This document shows positions 24,975-34,432 of a stretch of DNA of 60,828 nucleotides, one piece after another. The DNA is from Cyanobacteria bacterium SIG31. GTDB taxonomy: Bacteria; Cyanobacteriota; Vampirovibrionia; Gastranaerophilales; Gastranaerophilaceae. A program made the translations under genes and the position numbers. The notes beneath the pieces were generated by a model, which was not told the origin of the DNA, searched no databases, and saw only the letters and a program-made list of their open reading frames with translations. Every line of letters begins with the position of its first letter. Positions within the stretch are counted from its first letter, which is position 1. Location of the stretch: assembly GCA_015152465.1 (NCBI GenBank), contig SUTX01000013.1, forward strand, positions 1 through 60,828, read 5' to 3'.

Positions 24975-26647
24975 TACATATTTACCAATTCTTTTACTTT
25001 TCTTCTTTGAATTTTACGAGTGGCAGTTCTTGGTAAAGCTTTATCTGTTATTACAATATTAATAGGGCGTTTATATGGTGCTAGTTGTTTTGATAAACGT
25101 TTAACTTCATCTTTCAGAGTTTTTTCTAATTCCGCACCTTGATACTCAGCTTTAATTTTTTCAGAAGGTACAATTACAAGTGCTATGTCTTCTGTTCCAT
25201 CCTTTGCACCACCTTCTCTTGAGTGTCCAAAAACGCAAAGTTCTGCGAATTTATCACTTTTTTCTAAAACAGCTTCTACCTCTTCTGGAAATACTTTTTT
25301 ACCACCAGAAAGTACAATCATATTTTTTAATCTGCCTGTAATGTATACGTTTCTATTTTCTAGACGAGCTTTATCACCAGTATGGAACCATCCGTCTTTA
25401 TCAATAGCTTCAGCAGTAAGTTCAGGCTGATTATGATATCCTTTCATTATAGAAGGTCCTCTAAGAAGAAGTTCTCCAGTTTCTTTATCTATTTTGCCTT
25501 CAAAACCAGGTAAGAGTTTTCCAACTGAACGTAAATCTCGATTCCAACCGCAATTGAATGATGCAACAGGGCTTGTTTCGGTTAAACCATAGCCTTCATA
25601 GACTTCAATTCCGATTCTTCTAAAGAATTTAGCGGTTTCAAAATCATAAGGAGCTCCACCAGACATGAAAGAACGGAAATGGCCTCCAAAACAATTATGC
25701 AATCTTCTAAATAATATTTTCTTTATCCATCTAAAAGGTAAGAATTTTGCTACATATAAAAAATTAAATTTAAACAAAAATTGATAAAATTTAGGTGCAT
25801 TTCTTATTTCAGCTTCCAAAGTTGTTCTTAAAAGTCTTAAGAAAGCTGGAACAGAAATCATAAAATGAATATTTCTGTCTTTTATCATGTTTAAACAATC
25901 TTTTGGTTTAAGACTTTGGGTATAATAAACTGAAAAACCCATATTTAAAAAAGTGGTGAAACCAACTGTTAATTCAAACAAGTGATTCATTGGTAGAATT
26001 GATAAAATTCTCGTATCTTTTCTTGTAAAAATAGGCTTCATAACTTCGTTTAAATCTTTTAATTGTGCCAAAATGTTGCCAAAAGAAGTCATTACACCCT
26101 TTGGCGCACCAGTTGTTCCAGATGTGTATATAATTAATGCTGTTGATTTTCTTGAACGATGACGCCATTTGCAAGTGTAATTGCTTGGTATTGTGTACAA
26201 ACTTGGTAGTTCACTTCCAACAGGTTGTTCATCCATAATAATAATATGTTTTAAAGATGGAATTGATTTTTGCAGTTCCAAAGCTTTGTCTAAATAGGTT
26301 TGTGAAACCAATAAAACTGATGGCATACAATCTGTTAGGATGGATGTTAATTCATATATTGTAAGTTTTATATCTAAAGGAACGGTTATCATTCCAGATA
26401 TTACAGAAGCTAATACACAAACCCCGAATTCAGGTTTTGATTCGGAAAGTATTGCCATTTTTTCTTCTTTTTGTATACCCAAATCATTTATTAAATATGA
26501 AGCTAAACGTCTAGCCATAAGGCCAAGACCATCATATGTAAGTTCTCTCCAGCCAAAACTTGTTTTCATTCCAAGAGCTGTTTTGCGAGCATAGTCATTG
26601 GTTTTATCTTCTAGTATTGAAAGTACGTTTGTTTCACGTTTTCTCAT
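24974..26647 (-). CDS. Long-chain acyl-CoA synthetase-like AMP-forming ligase
   Basis: ANL-superfamily enzyme that activates a fatty acid with ATP and then transfers it to CoA. The AMP-binding signature IIYTSGTTGAPKGVM lies near residue 170, followed by YEGYGLTETSPV, GWFHTGDKARLE and the C-terminal hinge GRLKNMIVLSGGKK with a late lysine in RTATRKIQRRK. Length 557 aa suits bacterial FadD-like proteins. A hydrophobic stretch near residues 225-245 may touch the membrane. AGAGAGGT precedes the ATG. Overlap with the glycosylase gene looks like chance operon packing. Confidence 0.9.
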   Translation of the reverse strand: MRKRETNVLSILEDKTNDYARKTALGMKTSFGWRELTYDGLGLMARRLASYLINDLGIQKEEKMAILSESKPEFGVCVLASVISGMITVPLDIKLTIYELTSILTDCMPSVLLVSQTYLDKALELQKSIPSLKHIIIMDEQPVGSELPSLYTIPSNYTCKWRHRSRKSTALIIYTSGTTGAPKGVMTSFGNILAQLKDLNEVMKPIFTRKDTRILSILPMNHLFELTVGFTTFLNMGFSVYYTQSLKPKDCLNMIKDRNIHFMISVPAFLRLLRTTLEAEIRNAPKFYQFLFKFNFLYVAKFLPFRWIKKILFRRLHNCFGGHFRSFMSGGAPYDFETAKFFRRIGIEVYEGYGLTETSPVASFNCGWNRDLRSVGKLLPGFEGKIDKETGELLLRGPSIMKGYHNQPELTAEAIDKDGWFHTGDKARLENRNVYITGRLKNMIVLSGGKKVFPEEVEAVLEKSDKFAELCVFGHSREGGAKDGTEDIALVIVPSEKIKAEYQGAELEKTLKDEVKRLSKQLAPYKRPINIVITDKALPRTATRKIQRRKVKELVNM

Positions 26648-26731
26648 ATGTACCTCTCTTCAAAAGTCTTTTCAATATACTATTATATCAAAAAAATTTA
26701 CTTTAAGGGGAAAAAGCAAAAAAATTTTTAC

Positions 26732-26766
26732 AAAAAAATAACTGAGAGAATCTCAGTTATTTTTTT
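26732..26766. terminator. Terminator downstream of nrdG, bidirectional in form
   Basis: ATAACTGAGA (26738-26747), loop GAA, TCTCAGTTAT (26751-26760), flanked by A6 and T6. On the minus strand it ends nrdG transcription before the acyl-CoA ligase gene. Confidence 0.88.
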
Positions 26767-26777
26767 ATTATTTTAAA

Positions 26778-27266
26778 TTATGAATGTAAAACTACTTCTC
26801 CAGTTTCAAGGGATTTTTTAACATCCATTACTCGTTGATTTGAGCTTCCAACCCAATGTAACTTATTGTCTAAAAGCTCTTCAACGAATTTACCTTCACA
26901 AAGGACGTCAATATCTGCAATATCAGGTATGTCTTTAATTTCTTCCCATAAGAAACCTGTATAAAGCCAGATTGTTTTGTTAGGCAATTCTTTTCTTATT
27001 TTTTTCATTAATCTGAAAACTTCGTCTCTGTTGAAAGGATGAAGAGGGTCTCCTCCGGAGAATGTTATACCAGAGCAGTGCGGTTTTGCTAAAGCTTCAA
27101 AAAGCTCTTTTTCTGCGTCTTCGTCAAAAGGAAGACCTCCTGCAATATCCCAAGTTATTGGGTTTTGACAATTATGACAATGATGTGTACATCCTGAAAC
27201 CCAGAGCACAACTCTTAAACCGTCACCATTTAGCATATCGTCTTTTGTAATATTATGATAATTCAT
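26778..27266 (-). CDS. nrdG: Anaerobic ribonucleotide reductase activating protein
   Basis: A radical-SAM activase that makes the glycyl radical on class III ribonucleotide reductase. The cluster motif is CTHHCHNC (Cys 26, 30, 33), preceded by NGDGLRVVLWVSG and followed by GITFSGGDPLHP. Length 162 aa is typical. The chosen ATG has AGGAG ten bases upstream; a TTG ten codons earlier lacks one. The reductase gene nrdD is not adjacent. Its presence indicates DNA precursor synthesis under anoxia. Confidence 0.94.
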   Translation of the reverse strand: MNYHNITKDDMLNGDGLRVVLWVSGCTHHCHNCQNPITWDIAGGLPFDEDAEKELFEALAKPHCSGITFSGGDPLHPFNRDEVFRLMKKIRKELPNKTIWLYTGFLWEEIKDIPDIADIDVLCEGKFVEELLDNKLHWVGSSNQRVMDVKKSLETGEVVLHS

Positions 27267-27320
27267 CTTCTTCTTTCTCCTACCCCAATAAAACAATTGT
27301 ACATCTGAAAAGAATTATTT

Positions 27321-30300
27321 TCAAAAATTTAATAATTCTTCAAAAACTATACTAGGTTTTTGTTCCATTTCTTTGTTAAAAGATTTGATTTTACGAGATG
27401 CTGTTATGTATAGTTTCTTCTTGGCTCTTGTAATTGCAACATAAAACAGTCGCATTGATTCTTCTGCAGAAAATTCTTTTAATTCGGTTTCTGATTTTAT
27501 TTTGTATTTTGGATTAAATCCTCTTATTTGTTCCATAAAAGATGTTGAAGACTTAATATTTGCGGTTTCTACATCAATCGAAAGCATTTTTTCAGAAAGC
27601 TCTGGTATAAATACATATTCAAATTCATCACCTTTCGATTTGTGAAGCGTCATTATTTGAACTTTACCTTTAACTGCAGATTCGTCTTCTTCTTCAGAAA
27701 AGAATTTGAAACCACTTAAACTTGGTCGTTTTGCAAGAGCATCTAAACGTTCTATAGTTAAATTATAATCATTACTTGTGTTTAATTTTTTTACCAGTGT
27801 TGCTACTAAATATACATTTGATTTTTCAATGTCTGATGTGTAGTAAAATAATCCAATTCTTATAACCAATTCTTCCAAAGGTAATGTTGATGAATTAAGC
27901 CAATATTGCATATCCCAAAGGAATTGAGCTAAATCTGGGGATTCAATATTATCTCCGTTCTTTGTAATAAAAGGTTCTTCGGAATTTCGTATTTCTAATT
28001 GTAGTCTAGGCTTGTAAAAACCATTTTCAGCAAGTGTTTCGTAGGTTAAGGCTAAAGCTTCATTATCAAATGGAGTTTGTAAATATTTTAATATTGCGAA
28101 TATTGTATTAAAAACAGCTTTTTGTCCTAAAGATTCACTTCTTGTAATTGTTTTGAATCCTGCATCATTTATAAAAGTAGCCCAGTTTGCAACTTGGAAA
28201 TTTCCTCTTAAAAGAATTCCTATGGTTGCATTTTTATCTCTTGTAAGAATATTTTTTATTTCTTTCAAAATAAAATTCTTTTCCTCAAAAGCTTTGTCGT
28301 AAATTTTTGAACATACTGCATTATTAGAAATAGGATTTTTCCCCTCAACACCTTGCATCATGCTATTATAAAAAGCTTTTGGTAATAGTTTTTCACCCCA
28401 ATTGACAGTTTTGTTTGCTAAATCCATTACTTCTTGAGTGCATCTTTGAGAATGATTCATTTCAACTAAAATCTTAGCATTTTTGATAAAAGCTCGGAAG
28501 CCTTCAACATCTGCATTTGAAAAAGTGGTTGTGATTGCTTGGTTAATATCTCCGCAGCGAACAAGATTATTATGTTTTCCGCATAATAAGGCAATTAGTC
28601 GTTGTTGGATTCCAGAAGAATCTTGGGCTTCATCTTCAATAATATATTCACAAATATTTTGATAATGAGTTAAAATATCTTGATTTTTTTCTAACAATTT
28701 AACAGAAAGTAGAAGGATATCATCATAGTCAATTAAATTAGCTTCTTCTAATTTTTGCTGATATTCTTTATAAAAATCTTTGAATTTTTCTACCTTTTTA
28801 TCTGTACTTGGGGTGTTAATATCTCCATTTTGAAGTTTCATAACAGAAATAGCACGATCAAAGTCTTCGATATCAGTTTTGGTATTTTTACCGGAGATAC
28901 TTTTTAATATTCGCATTCTTTGGGTGTCATCGCAAATTTCAAAATCAGGGGTTAAGCCCAGTCTCTCGTAATTGGAATTATCTTTAATAATGCGTAAAGC
29001 TAAACCGTGAATTGTACTTATATTTGGAAGTTGATTGTTATCAGGAGCCATGTTTTTAATTCTTTCTCTAAAATTTCTGGCAGCGGATTCCATATATGTA
29101 AGTACAAAAATATTTGCTGGACTAATACCTTTATTTATGAGTTTCATAATAAGGGCTAACAGTATAGTTGTTTTTCCCGCACCTGGTACTGCAGATATCG
29201 CCATTGTTCCTTTTTCGTATTCTAAAACAGGCTTTTGGTCCTCTCGAGGTTTTATTTGAAAAACAGGTTTTGTGCTTTCGTATGATTTTGTATCTGATAT
29301 TAAGAATTCTTCAATACCACCTAAATTTTCCGATCCAGTAGGGTCGAATAAACTTGAGCAAGCGTAAGTGTGTTCTTTGGATAGTAATAAAAGTTTACGC
29401 AGAATTCTCGCAGTTTTTTGAGCGGATAAGAACATATCATCTTCGACAGTATACTCATCTTTTGTCCAATCAGACTGCATTACCCAAGCATTGTATAAAG
29501 GGCCAACATCGTTTTTTACCCAATCAGAATGTGAAACATCTAACCAGAATTGATATTTTGTGGATATCTTATTATCTATAATTTTTTGGGGTGTTGCTAC
29601 AACAAGGTCTTCTGGATGTATTTCTAATGTTGTACTTGGATTTTCTGCAATAATAGAGTTTTCTATTTGATTAATAATATCTTTTACACGTTCTTTTACG
29701 GTGTTTTGTCCTAGTACTTTTTCAAAATCTCTAAGTTGTTTTATGAAAAAATTGAATTTGTTGATATTACTAGAATCAATAAAACCTACAGTATTATTAA
29801 ACATTTCAAAGACTTTTAAAGAAAGTTTAATATCTTTTGTTTTTATTTCTTCAAAATGTTTATAAAAATTTTGATACTTGTCGTTATAACAATCAATTTC
29901 TAATAGAGGTAATAATTTTTTTTGTGAATATATTTCTAAAATCTTTTGACAGTATTTTAAAGGAATACCAATATAATCAGATAGAATAACCCTCAAGTCC
30001 ATTTCTGAAATTTCGATATTATTCATCAGCTTTAAAATATTTAAACTAGCTTTTACCAAAGGATTGTCTATAAGTTTTTCACTACCGGATAAAAATAAGA
30101 TGTTACACTCTTTTAGTTTTTCTTTTAGGGTGAATTTGAGCATGTCATCTTGCAGTGGAGTTATTACTGAAATGTCTTTTGCCTTAATCCCAGAATTAAA
30201 TAGATCTTCGATTTTTGATATAGTAAAATCTAGTATTTCTGCACGTTTTGAAAGAGATGTTAATGTAAAATTTTTCAATCTTTTTTTAGTTTTTTCAATA

Positions 30301-31172
30301 ACATTAGAAAAAATTATTTCACCATTGTCTTCTTGAAATTGTTTTTCATTTTTATCAAGAATTGTTATGTCTTCATTGAACAATTGAGCTAATTTATATT
30401 CTATTGAAGTATCTGCGCTTAAGTATCCACAACGACTTGAACCGAGAGAATCAAAACAGATTAACCAATCTTTTAGCTGTGGTTTTAGATGTTTTATAAA
30501 CTCAAAACAAACAGGAGTCATTTCGTCAGCGTCATCAACTAAAAGGTATTTTATATTTTTAAAATAATCTGTGTTTTTATAAATATGATTGAAAACTAAA
30601 GTCTGTCTTAAATAATCTAAGCTTCTTGTGCTCAATGTTTTTGATAAGAGTTTTTTTATAATAAATTCGGCATCTTCACCAAAAGATTCTTTTAAAATTT
30701 TTGAACGTTCACGAACATCATCGTTACTCAAATTGTTTTGGACAATCAACGAGTATCTTCTAAATATTTGGTGTAGAAGTGATTTTTTTGAATTATAACC
30801 TTTCACTTCATTTTCTTTTAGAATATCTTTTAACAAAAATTGAGAGACTTCTAAACCTACAAGATTTGGTAAAATAAAAGCTTTTTCTGTTGGAATTGAA
30901 TTCTCTACAAAACACCAATTTTCTACAAGCGTGTTGTAAACAATTGAAAAAAATGAATGAATATTGAGCTTTTCAAAAGCAGAAATATTAATCGTATTTA
31001 AAACTTTATCTGTAAAGTTTTTCTTTAGAGTTGAGTTTTGTACGAGGACTAATATCTCGGAAGTTTTCACGCCAGAATGTATTAGTTCAAGATATTTTTC
31101 AACTAATAATTTTTCTCTAAATTCAGCTTTAATAAAATTTAATAACATACTCCTTATAGAGTATTTTATCAT
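27321..31172 (-). CDS. Tandem SF1 helicase: degenerate N-terminal module fused to active UvrD-like module
   Basis: The C-terminal half is a full UvrD/PcrA-type helicase: Walker A AVPGAGKTT near residue 660, ISTIHGLALRII, Walker B with IIEDEAQD, RCGDINQAI, TLHKSKGDEFEYVF and RLFYVAITRAKKKL. The first 600 residues repeat the same plan without a P-loop: SEILVLVQN, YLLVDDADEM near 211 in place of DEAQD, DWLICFDSLGSSR at the motif III position, DISVITPLQDD, and a motif V/VI-like stretch. No nuclease domain is seen. This echoes RecBCD/AddAB-like logic, where one subunit is structural. GAGGTG precedes the ATG. No partner gene is nearby. Confidence 0.88.
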   Translation of the reverse strand: MIKYSIRSMLLNFIKAEFREKLLVEKYLELIHSGVKTSEILVLVQNSTLKKNFTDKVLNTINISAFEKLNIHSFFSIVYNTLVENWCFVENSIPTEKAFILPNLVGLEVSQFLLKDILKENEVKGYNSKKSLLHQIFRRYSLIVQNNLSNDDVRERSKILKESFGEDAEFIIKKLLSKTLSTRSLDYLRQTLVFNHIYKNTDYFKNIKYLLVDDADEMTPVCFEFIKHLKPQLKDWLICFDSLGSSRCGYLSADTSIEYKLAQLFNEDITILDKNEKQFQEDNGEIIFSNVIEKTKKRLKNFTLTSLSKRAEILDFTISKIEDLFNSGIKAKDISVITPLQDDMLKFTLKEKLKECNILFLSGSEKLIDNPLVKASLNILKLMNNIEISEMDLRVILSDYIGIPLKYCQKILEIYSQKKLLPLLEIDCYNDKYQNFYKHFEEIKTKDIKLSLKVFEMFNNTVGFIDSSNINKFNFFIKQLRDFEKVLGQNTVKERVKDIINQIENSIIAENPSTTLEIHPEDLVVATPQKIIDNKISTKYQFWLDVSHSDWVKNDVGPLYNAWVMQSDWTKDEYTVEDDMFLSAQKTARILRKLLLLSKEHTYACSSLFDPTGSENLGGIEEFLISDTKSYESTKPVFQIKPREDQKPVLEYEKGTMAISAVPGAGKTTILLALIMKLINKGISPANIFVLTYMESAARNFRERIKNMAPDNNQLPNISTIHGLALRIIKDNSNYERLGLTPDFEICDDTQRMRILKSISGKNTKTDIEDFDRAISVMKLQNGDINTPSTDKKVEKFKDFYKEYQQKLEEANLIDYDDILLLSVKLLEKNQDILTHYQNICEYIIEDEAQDSSGIQQRLIALLCGKHNNLVRCGDINQAITTTFSNADVEGFRAFIKNAKILVEMNHSQRCTQEVMDLANKTVNWGEKLLPKAFYNSMMQGVEGKNPISNNAVCSKIYDKAFEEKNFILKEIKNILTRDKNATIGILLRGNFQVANWATFINDAGFKTITRSESLGQKAVFNTIFAILKYLQTPFDNEALALTYETLAENGFYKPRLQLEIRNSEEPFITKNGDNIESPDLAQFLWDMQYWLNSSTLPLEELVIRIGLFYYTSDIEKSNVYLVATLVKKLNTSNDYNLTIERLDALAKRPSLSGFKFFSEEEDESAVKGKVQIMTLHKSKGDEFEYVFIPELSEKMLSIDVETANIKSSTSFMEQIRGFNPKYKIKSETELKEFSAEESMRLFYVAITRAKKKLYITASRKIKSFNKEMEQKPSIVFEELLNF

Positions 31173-31190
31173 AAACACCTCTTAACATAC

Positions 31191-31220
31191 TTGCCAAATA
31201 AAAATTTTTTTAATAGAATT
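31191..31220 (+). promoter_or_regulatory. Promoter of the DUF2582 gene
   Basis: TTGCCA (31191-31196), 18 bases, TAGAAT (31215-31220). Predicted +1 near 31227 gives a leader of about 43 nt with AAAAGGAG. Confidence 0.65.
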
Positions 31221-31269
31221 GTCTTGTAATCAATTACACAGACACATACAGAAAAAGGAGAAATTACAA

Positions 31270-31497
31270 ATGGCAAGAACTAAAGAATTCAAAATGGGCA
31301 TTCAAGAACAAATTATTGAATCAGCTGGTCAAATTTATAACTATTTAAATGCTAAAGGTGAAGTTTCTATTTCTAAAATGAAAAAAGACTTAAGCTTAAG
31401 CGAAAACTTTGCTGAAATGGGTCTTGGATGGTTATCAAGAGAAGATAAACTTGAATACACTCAAAAAGCTAAATCAGTAACTGTTAAATTAAGATAG
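31270..31497 (+). CDS. DUF2582 winged helix-turn-helix protein
   Basis: The 75-residue protein matches the small winged-helix family DUF2582: ESAGQIYNYLNAKGEVSISK, KKDLSLSENFAEMGLGWLSR and EDKLEYTQ. This family is common in Bacteroidetes and other gut anaerobes and is thought to bind nucleic acid. The ATG at 31270 follows AAAAGGAGAAATTACAA; an in-frame codon 17 residues earlier has no such site. Its own promoter and bidirectional terminator make it a single-gene unit, divergent from the helicase. Confidence 0.85.
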   Translation: MARTKEFKMGIQEQIIESAGQIYNYLNAKGEVSISKMKKDLSLSENFAEMGLGWLSREDKLEYTQKAKSVTVKLR

Positions 31498-31515
31498 TTT
31501 TTAGCTAAAAAAGAT

Positions 31516-31551
31516 AAAAAAAGCGATGAAGATTCTTCATCGCTTTTTTAT
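31516..31551. terminator. Bidirectional terminator
   Basis: GCGATGAAG (31523-31531), loop ATT, CTTCATCGC (31535-31543), flanked by A6 and T7. It ends the DUF2582 gene and, on the minus strand, the operon that finishes with the GT9 gene. Confidence 0.92.
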
Positions 31552-31590
31552 TTTAAAAACTAGTTAATAATTTGGCTTACAGTGTGTATA

Positions 31591-32580
31591 TTATTCTAAA
31601 ATTTTTTCTACGATTTGAGCCGCTGAAATTTTAAGACAATCTAATGCTTCACAAGTTGTTTGTCTTTTTTCCCAGAGACAAGGCTGTAAAGGACAGTTGC
31701 ATTTAGCTTTAATAGCAATGACATTATTATTTTGTGGAATTAGTTTTTTATCATCTGTGGAACCAAATATTGCAAAAGTTTTAATACCCAAGCTGACAGC
31801 TATATGTAATGGTGCAGAGTCTGAACATAAAAAAATCTCAGCTGAAGATATAAGTTCTGCAAGTTCTTTTAAACTTTTTGTTGTGCCATATAAATTTTCA
31901 AATTTTTCAGCAGGAACTTTTTGAGTAATTATATCAATACATTCTTTATCATCTGGTCCACCAATTAAAAATACTTGTTTGCCCCTATTGGCTAGTGTTT
32001 CAACGACCCTTGCCCATTCTGTAGCAGGAATAGTCTTAATCATGCCCTTTTGAACGCTGATTTTACTTACTCCTGGATGGATTAGAACCGAATTCTTGAT
32101 TGTCGGTTTCTTTTGGATACTAAGCTCTGGAAGCTCTGTTATAGTATTAGTAAGGGGTTTGGCGAGTTCTTGATACATTTGTACTGCGTAGCGGTTTTTG
32201 TTTAAATCAACAGTTTTTGTTAGTAAAAATTCACTCAATTTTCCTGTATTATAGCCATATTTTTCTTTTATAAATGTCATAAATAGGAATATTGAGATAA
32301 ATTTATTTGAGCCTGTAGAGATTACTATATCAAAATTACTTCCCCAAATTTTTATCAACAGGTTAAATAGTTCTTTATATTTGTTTTTATTTTTAATATT
32401 AACAAATATAGTTTTATCTATAATATTTGTAAGATTTGTAATTCCCTTGCTTCGTTCTTCTAGTGCAAGGGTTATGTGTGAATTGGGAAATTCTTTTTTT
32501 ATAGATTGAATTGTTGGCAAGAAAAGTATTTCATCGCCAAGTCCGCCAAAATTTATGAAGAGTATTCTTTTAGTTTGCAT
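31591..32580 (-). CDS. Glycosyltransferase family 9 (heptosyltransferase-like)
   Basis: GT9 enzymes add heptose or related sugars to LPS core on the cytoplasmic face of the inner membrane. The start NFGGLGDEILFLPTIQSIKK is the acceptor loop, LIHPGVS the middle strand, and SSAEIFLCSDSAPLHIAVSLGI the nucleotide-sugar site. Near the C-terminus a cysteine-rich CNCPLQPCLWEK stretch is typical of the family. Length 329 aa is normal. GAGGATATTAT precedes the ATG, which lies inside the previous gene (28-base overlap), so the pair is coupled. It supports an outer membrane with LPS. Confidence 0.92.
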   Translation of the reverse strand: MQTKRILFINFGGLGDEILFLPTIQSIKKEFPNSHITLALEERSKGITNLTNIIDKTIFVNIKNKNKYKELFNLLIKIWGSNFDIVISTGSNKFISIFLFMTFIKEKYGYNTGKLSEFLLTKTVDLNKNRYAVQMYQELAKPLTNTITELPELSIQKKPTIKNSVLIHPGVSKISVQKGMIKTIPATEWARVVETLANRGKQVFLIGGPDDKECIDIITQKVPAEKFENLYGTTKSLKELAELISSAEIFLCSDSAPLHIAVSLGIKTFAIFGSTDDKKLIPQNNNVIAIKAKCNCPLQPCLWEKRQTTCEALDCLKISAAQIVEKILE

Positions 32581-34151
32581 ATAATATCCTCAATAGGTTT
32601 TTCCCAGCTTATTGGGTTGGTTTGTTTGAATATTTCTACACTATTATACCAATTTGTTTTGTTTGTATCTTCAAACCATCTCCAGTCGCTTGCAAACGGT
32701 AGCATTAGGAATGTTTTTACTCCTAAAGCTCCTGCAAGGTGAGCAACAGAAGTATCTACGCTTATTACTACATCCATTGCCATTAAAGCTTTTGCTGTGT
32801 CATCAAAAGTTTTAAAATCTTTTGCTAAATTTATCATCTGTGGATATTTTTCATTTCCTTTTAGAGTATCTTTAACTTGGAAAGAAAATATTTGAACATT
32901 TTCAAGGTTTAAAAATGGTTCAAGTAGTTTTATATTTATCGTCCGGTTAATCATTGTCCGAATTCCAGCTCCGCCAGCTTCCCAGCATAGCCCAACTTTA
33001 AGTTTTTTAGTTTCAATTTCTTTTTTCTCACTCTTTAAATAACCCTCTGGATAAGGAATATTATCAAAGTCTATATTTAGTGCATATGCTAAATCAGTTA
33101 TCCTTATTGATTGCATTTTAGGGTTTATTTCATCATACGTTATAAATTCTGCATATGGATAATTTTCTTTGAAAATTTTTGCAAGTGATGGATGAGATGC
33201 AACATAAATCTTTTCTGTTTTTTCTTTCAAGAACGGTAAATATCTTATAAATTGAATGTGATCTCCAAAACCTTGATCACAAAGAATAACTACTTCTTTT
33301 TCCCAAGCTTTATTGATATTCCAAGGGTTTTCTGTTTTTTTATCTAGTGCGGATTTGTCTCTTAAAAAGAATAAATCATATCCTTCTTTGAAATTTTTTT
33401 GAGTAAGCTTGCACATACCTAAAGATGTAAGCGTATCAACATCATTAGGGTAAATTTCAAGCATTTTGTTGTAAAATTCTTCTGCTTTTTTAAAATCTCT
33501 TTGTTTTTGATAGCTTACGGCAATATTATAATAAGCTTCGTTGTTTCCGAGCTCTAGAGCCATTTTGTAGCATTCACATGCTTGTTTGTCATCTGAATAT
33601 ATAAGTTCTTTTAAGTATCCTAGATGGAACCAGAGTGACGATGAATCTTGATGTTCTTTTAGATATCCAACGCATAATTTTTCTGCTTCTATTAATTTAC
33701 CAGATTGAGTTAATGATTTTACCATGTGGGCTATGGCATCGGTATTCTCAGGATATTTTTGGTACATTTTTGCCGAATACTCAATAGCTTTTGGGAAATT
33801 TTTTATTTGAAAAAGGCTAAGTATTAATTTGTTGTAAATATCGGGATTTTCACTTAAATTCAAAGCTCTTTCAAGAATCTCTGAAGCTTTTTCAAAATTT
33901 CTTTGTTCAAATTCTGCAAAACCAAGAGCGGAAACTGTGCCTGCTGTTTCCTTTATAGAACAAGCTTTGTTGAGATATAAACTAGCTTTCTCATAATTTT
34001 GAATATTTACATAAAACAACCCTAGAGCTGATAGCACAATATAATCTTCAGGCTCTGATTTTAGAAGTTTTAAATATAATGCTTCTGCTTCTTTAACAAG
34101 ACCTTTTTGTGTTAACGCAATAGCTTTGTTTAGGGATTCTATATCTATCAT
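32553..34151 (-). CDS. TPR protein with C-terminal GT9-like domain
   Basis: Residues 1-260 hold about seven tetratricopeptide repeats (for example LYLKLLKSEPEDYIVLSALG and AYYNIAVSYQKQRDFKKAEE). Residues about 290-530 look like a GT9/GT41-type glycosyltransferase half: CDQGFGDHIQFIRYLPFLKE, GLCWEAGGAG, and the donor-site DVVISVDTSVAHLAGALGV. Such TPR-glycosyltransferase fusions modify proteins or glycans in many Gram-negatives. The ATG overlaps the yggT stop by four bases (ATGA). The substrate is unknown; the neighbouring GT9 suggests envelope glycan work. Confidence 0.87.
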   Translation of the reverse strand: MIDIESLNKAIALTQKGLVKEAEALYLKLLKSEPEDYIVLSALGLFYVNIQNYEKASLYLNKACSIKETAGTVSALGFAEFEQRNFEKASEILERALNLSENPDIYNKLILSLFQIKNFPKAIEYSAKMYQKYPENTDAIAHMVKSLTQSGKLIEAEKLCVGYLKEHQDSSSLWFHLGYLKELIYSDDKQACECYKMALELGNNEAYYNIAVSYQKQRDFKKAEEFYNKMLEIYPNDVDTLTSLGMCKLTQKNFKEGYDLFFLRDKSALDKKTENPWNINKAWEKEVVILCDQGFGDHIQFIRYLPFLKEKTEKIYVASHPSLAKIFKENYPYAEFITYDEINPKMQSIRITDLAYALNIDFDNIPYPEGYLKSEKKEIETKKLKVGLCWEAGGAGIRTMINRTINIKLLEPFLNLENVQIFSFQVKDTLKGNEKYPQMINLAKDFKTFDDTAKALMAMDVVISVDTSVAHLAGALGVKTFLMLPFASDWRWFEDTNKTNWYNSVEIFKQTNPISWEKPIEDIICKLKEYSS

Positions 34152-34414
34152 AGTCCAATTCCGCTTAGTAGACCAACTACTAGACCTTGCATAATTTGAA
34201 GAAGAATAATAGCTAAAATAGGTGAAATGTCTAAAACACCACCGATTGGAGGAATTATTCCTCTAAATATATTTAAGAAAGGATCTGTAATAGAACGCAG
34301 CCAATTGAAAGGTTGTTGTGTCCAGTCAATAGTCTGAATCCAGCTTAAAAATATTCTTAAAATAATTAAAATATAATAAAAGTAGAATAACTGATTTACT
34401 ATTTTTGTTATCAT
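34148..34414 (-). CDS. yggT: YggT-family integral membrane protein
   Basis: A small two-helix membrane protein of the YggT/Ycf19 family, found in bacteria and plastids and linked to membrane or division-associated assembly. Helix one FYFYYILIILRIFLSWI is followed by the hallmark FNWLRSITDPFLNIFRGIIP and a second helix ILAIILLQIMQGLVVGLL. Length 88 aa is normal. GGGGTAAAAA precedes the ATG. It is embedded between mtnP and the TPR-glycosyltransferase gene in one direction. Confidence 0.93.
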   Translation of the reverse strand: MITKIVNQLFYFYYILIILRIFLSWIQTIDWTQQPFNWLRSITDPFLNIFRGIIPPIGGVLDISPILAIILLQIMQGLVVGLLSGIGL

Positions 34415-34432
34415 TTTTTACCCCGTATTCTT

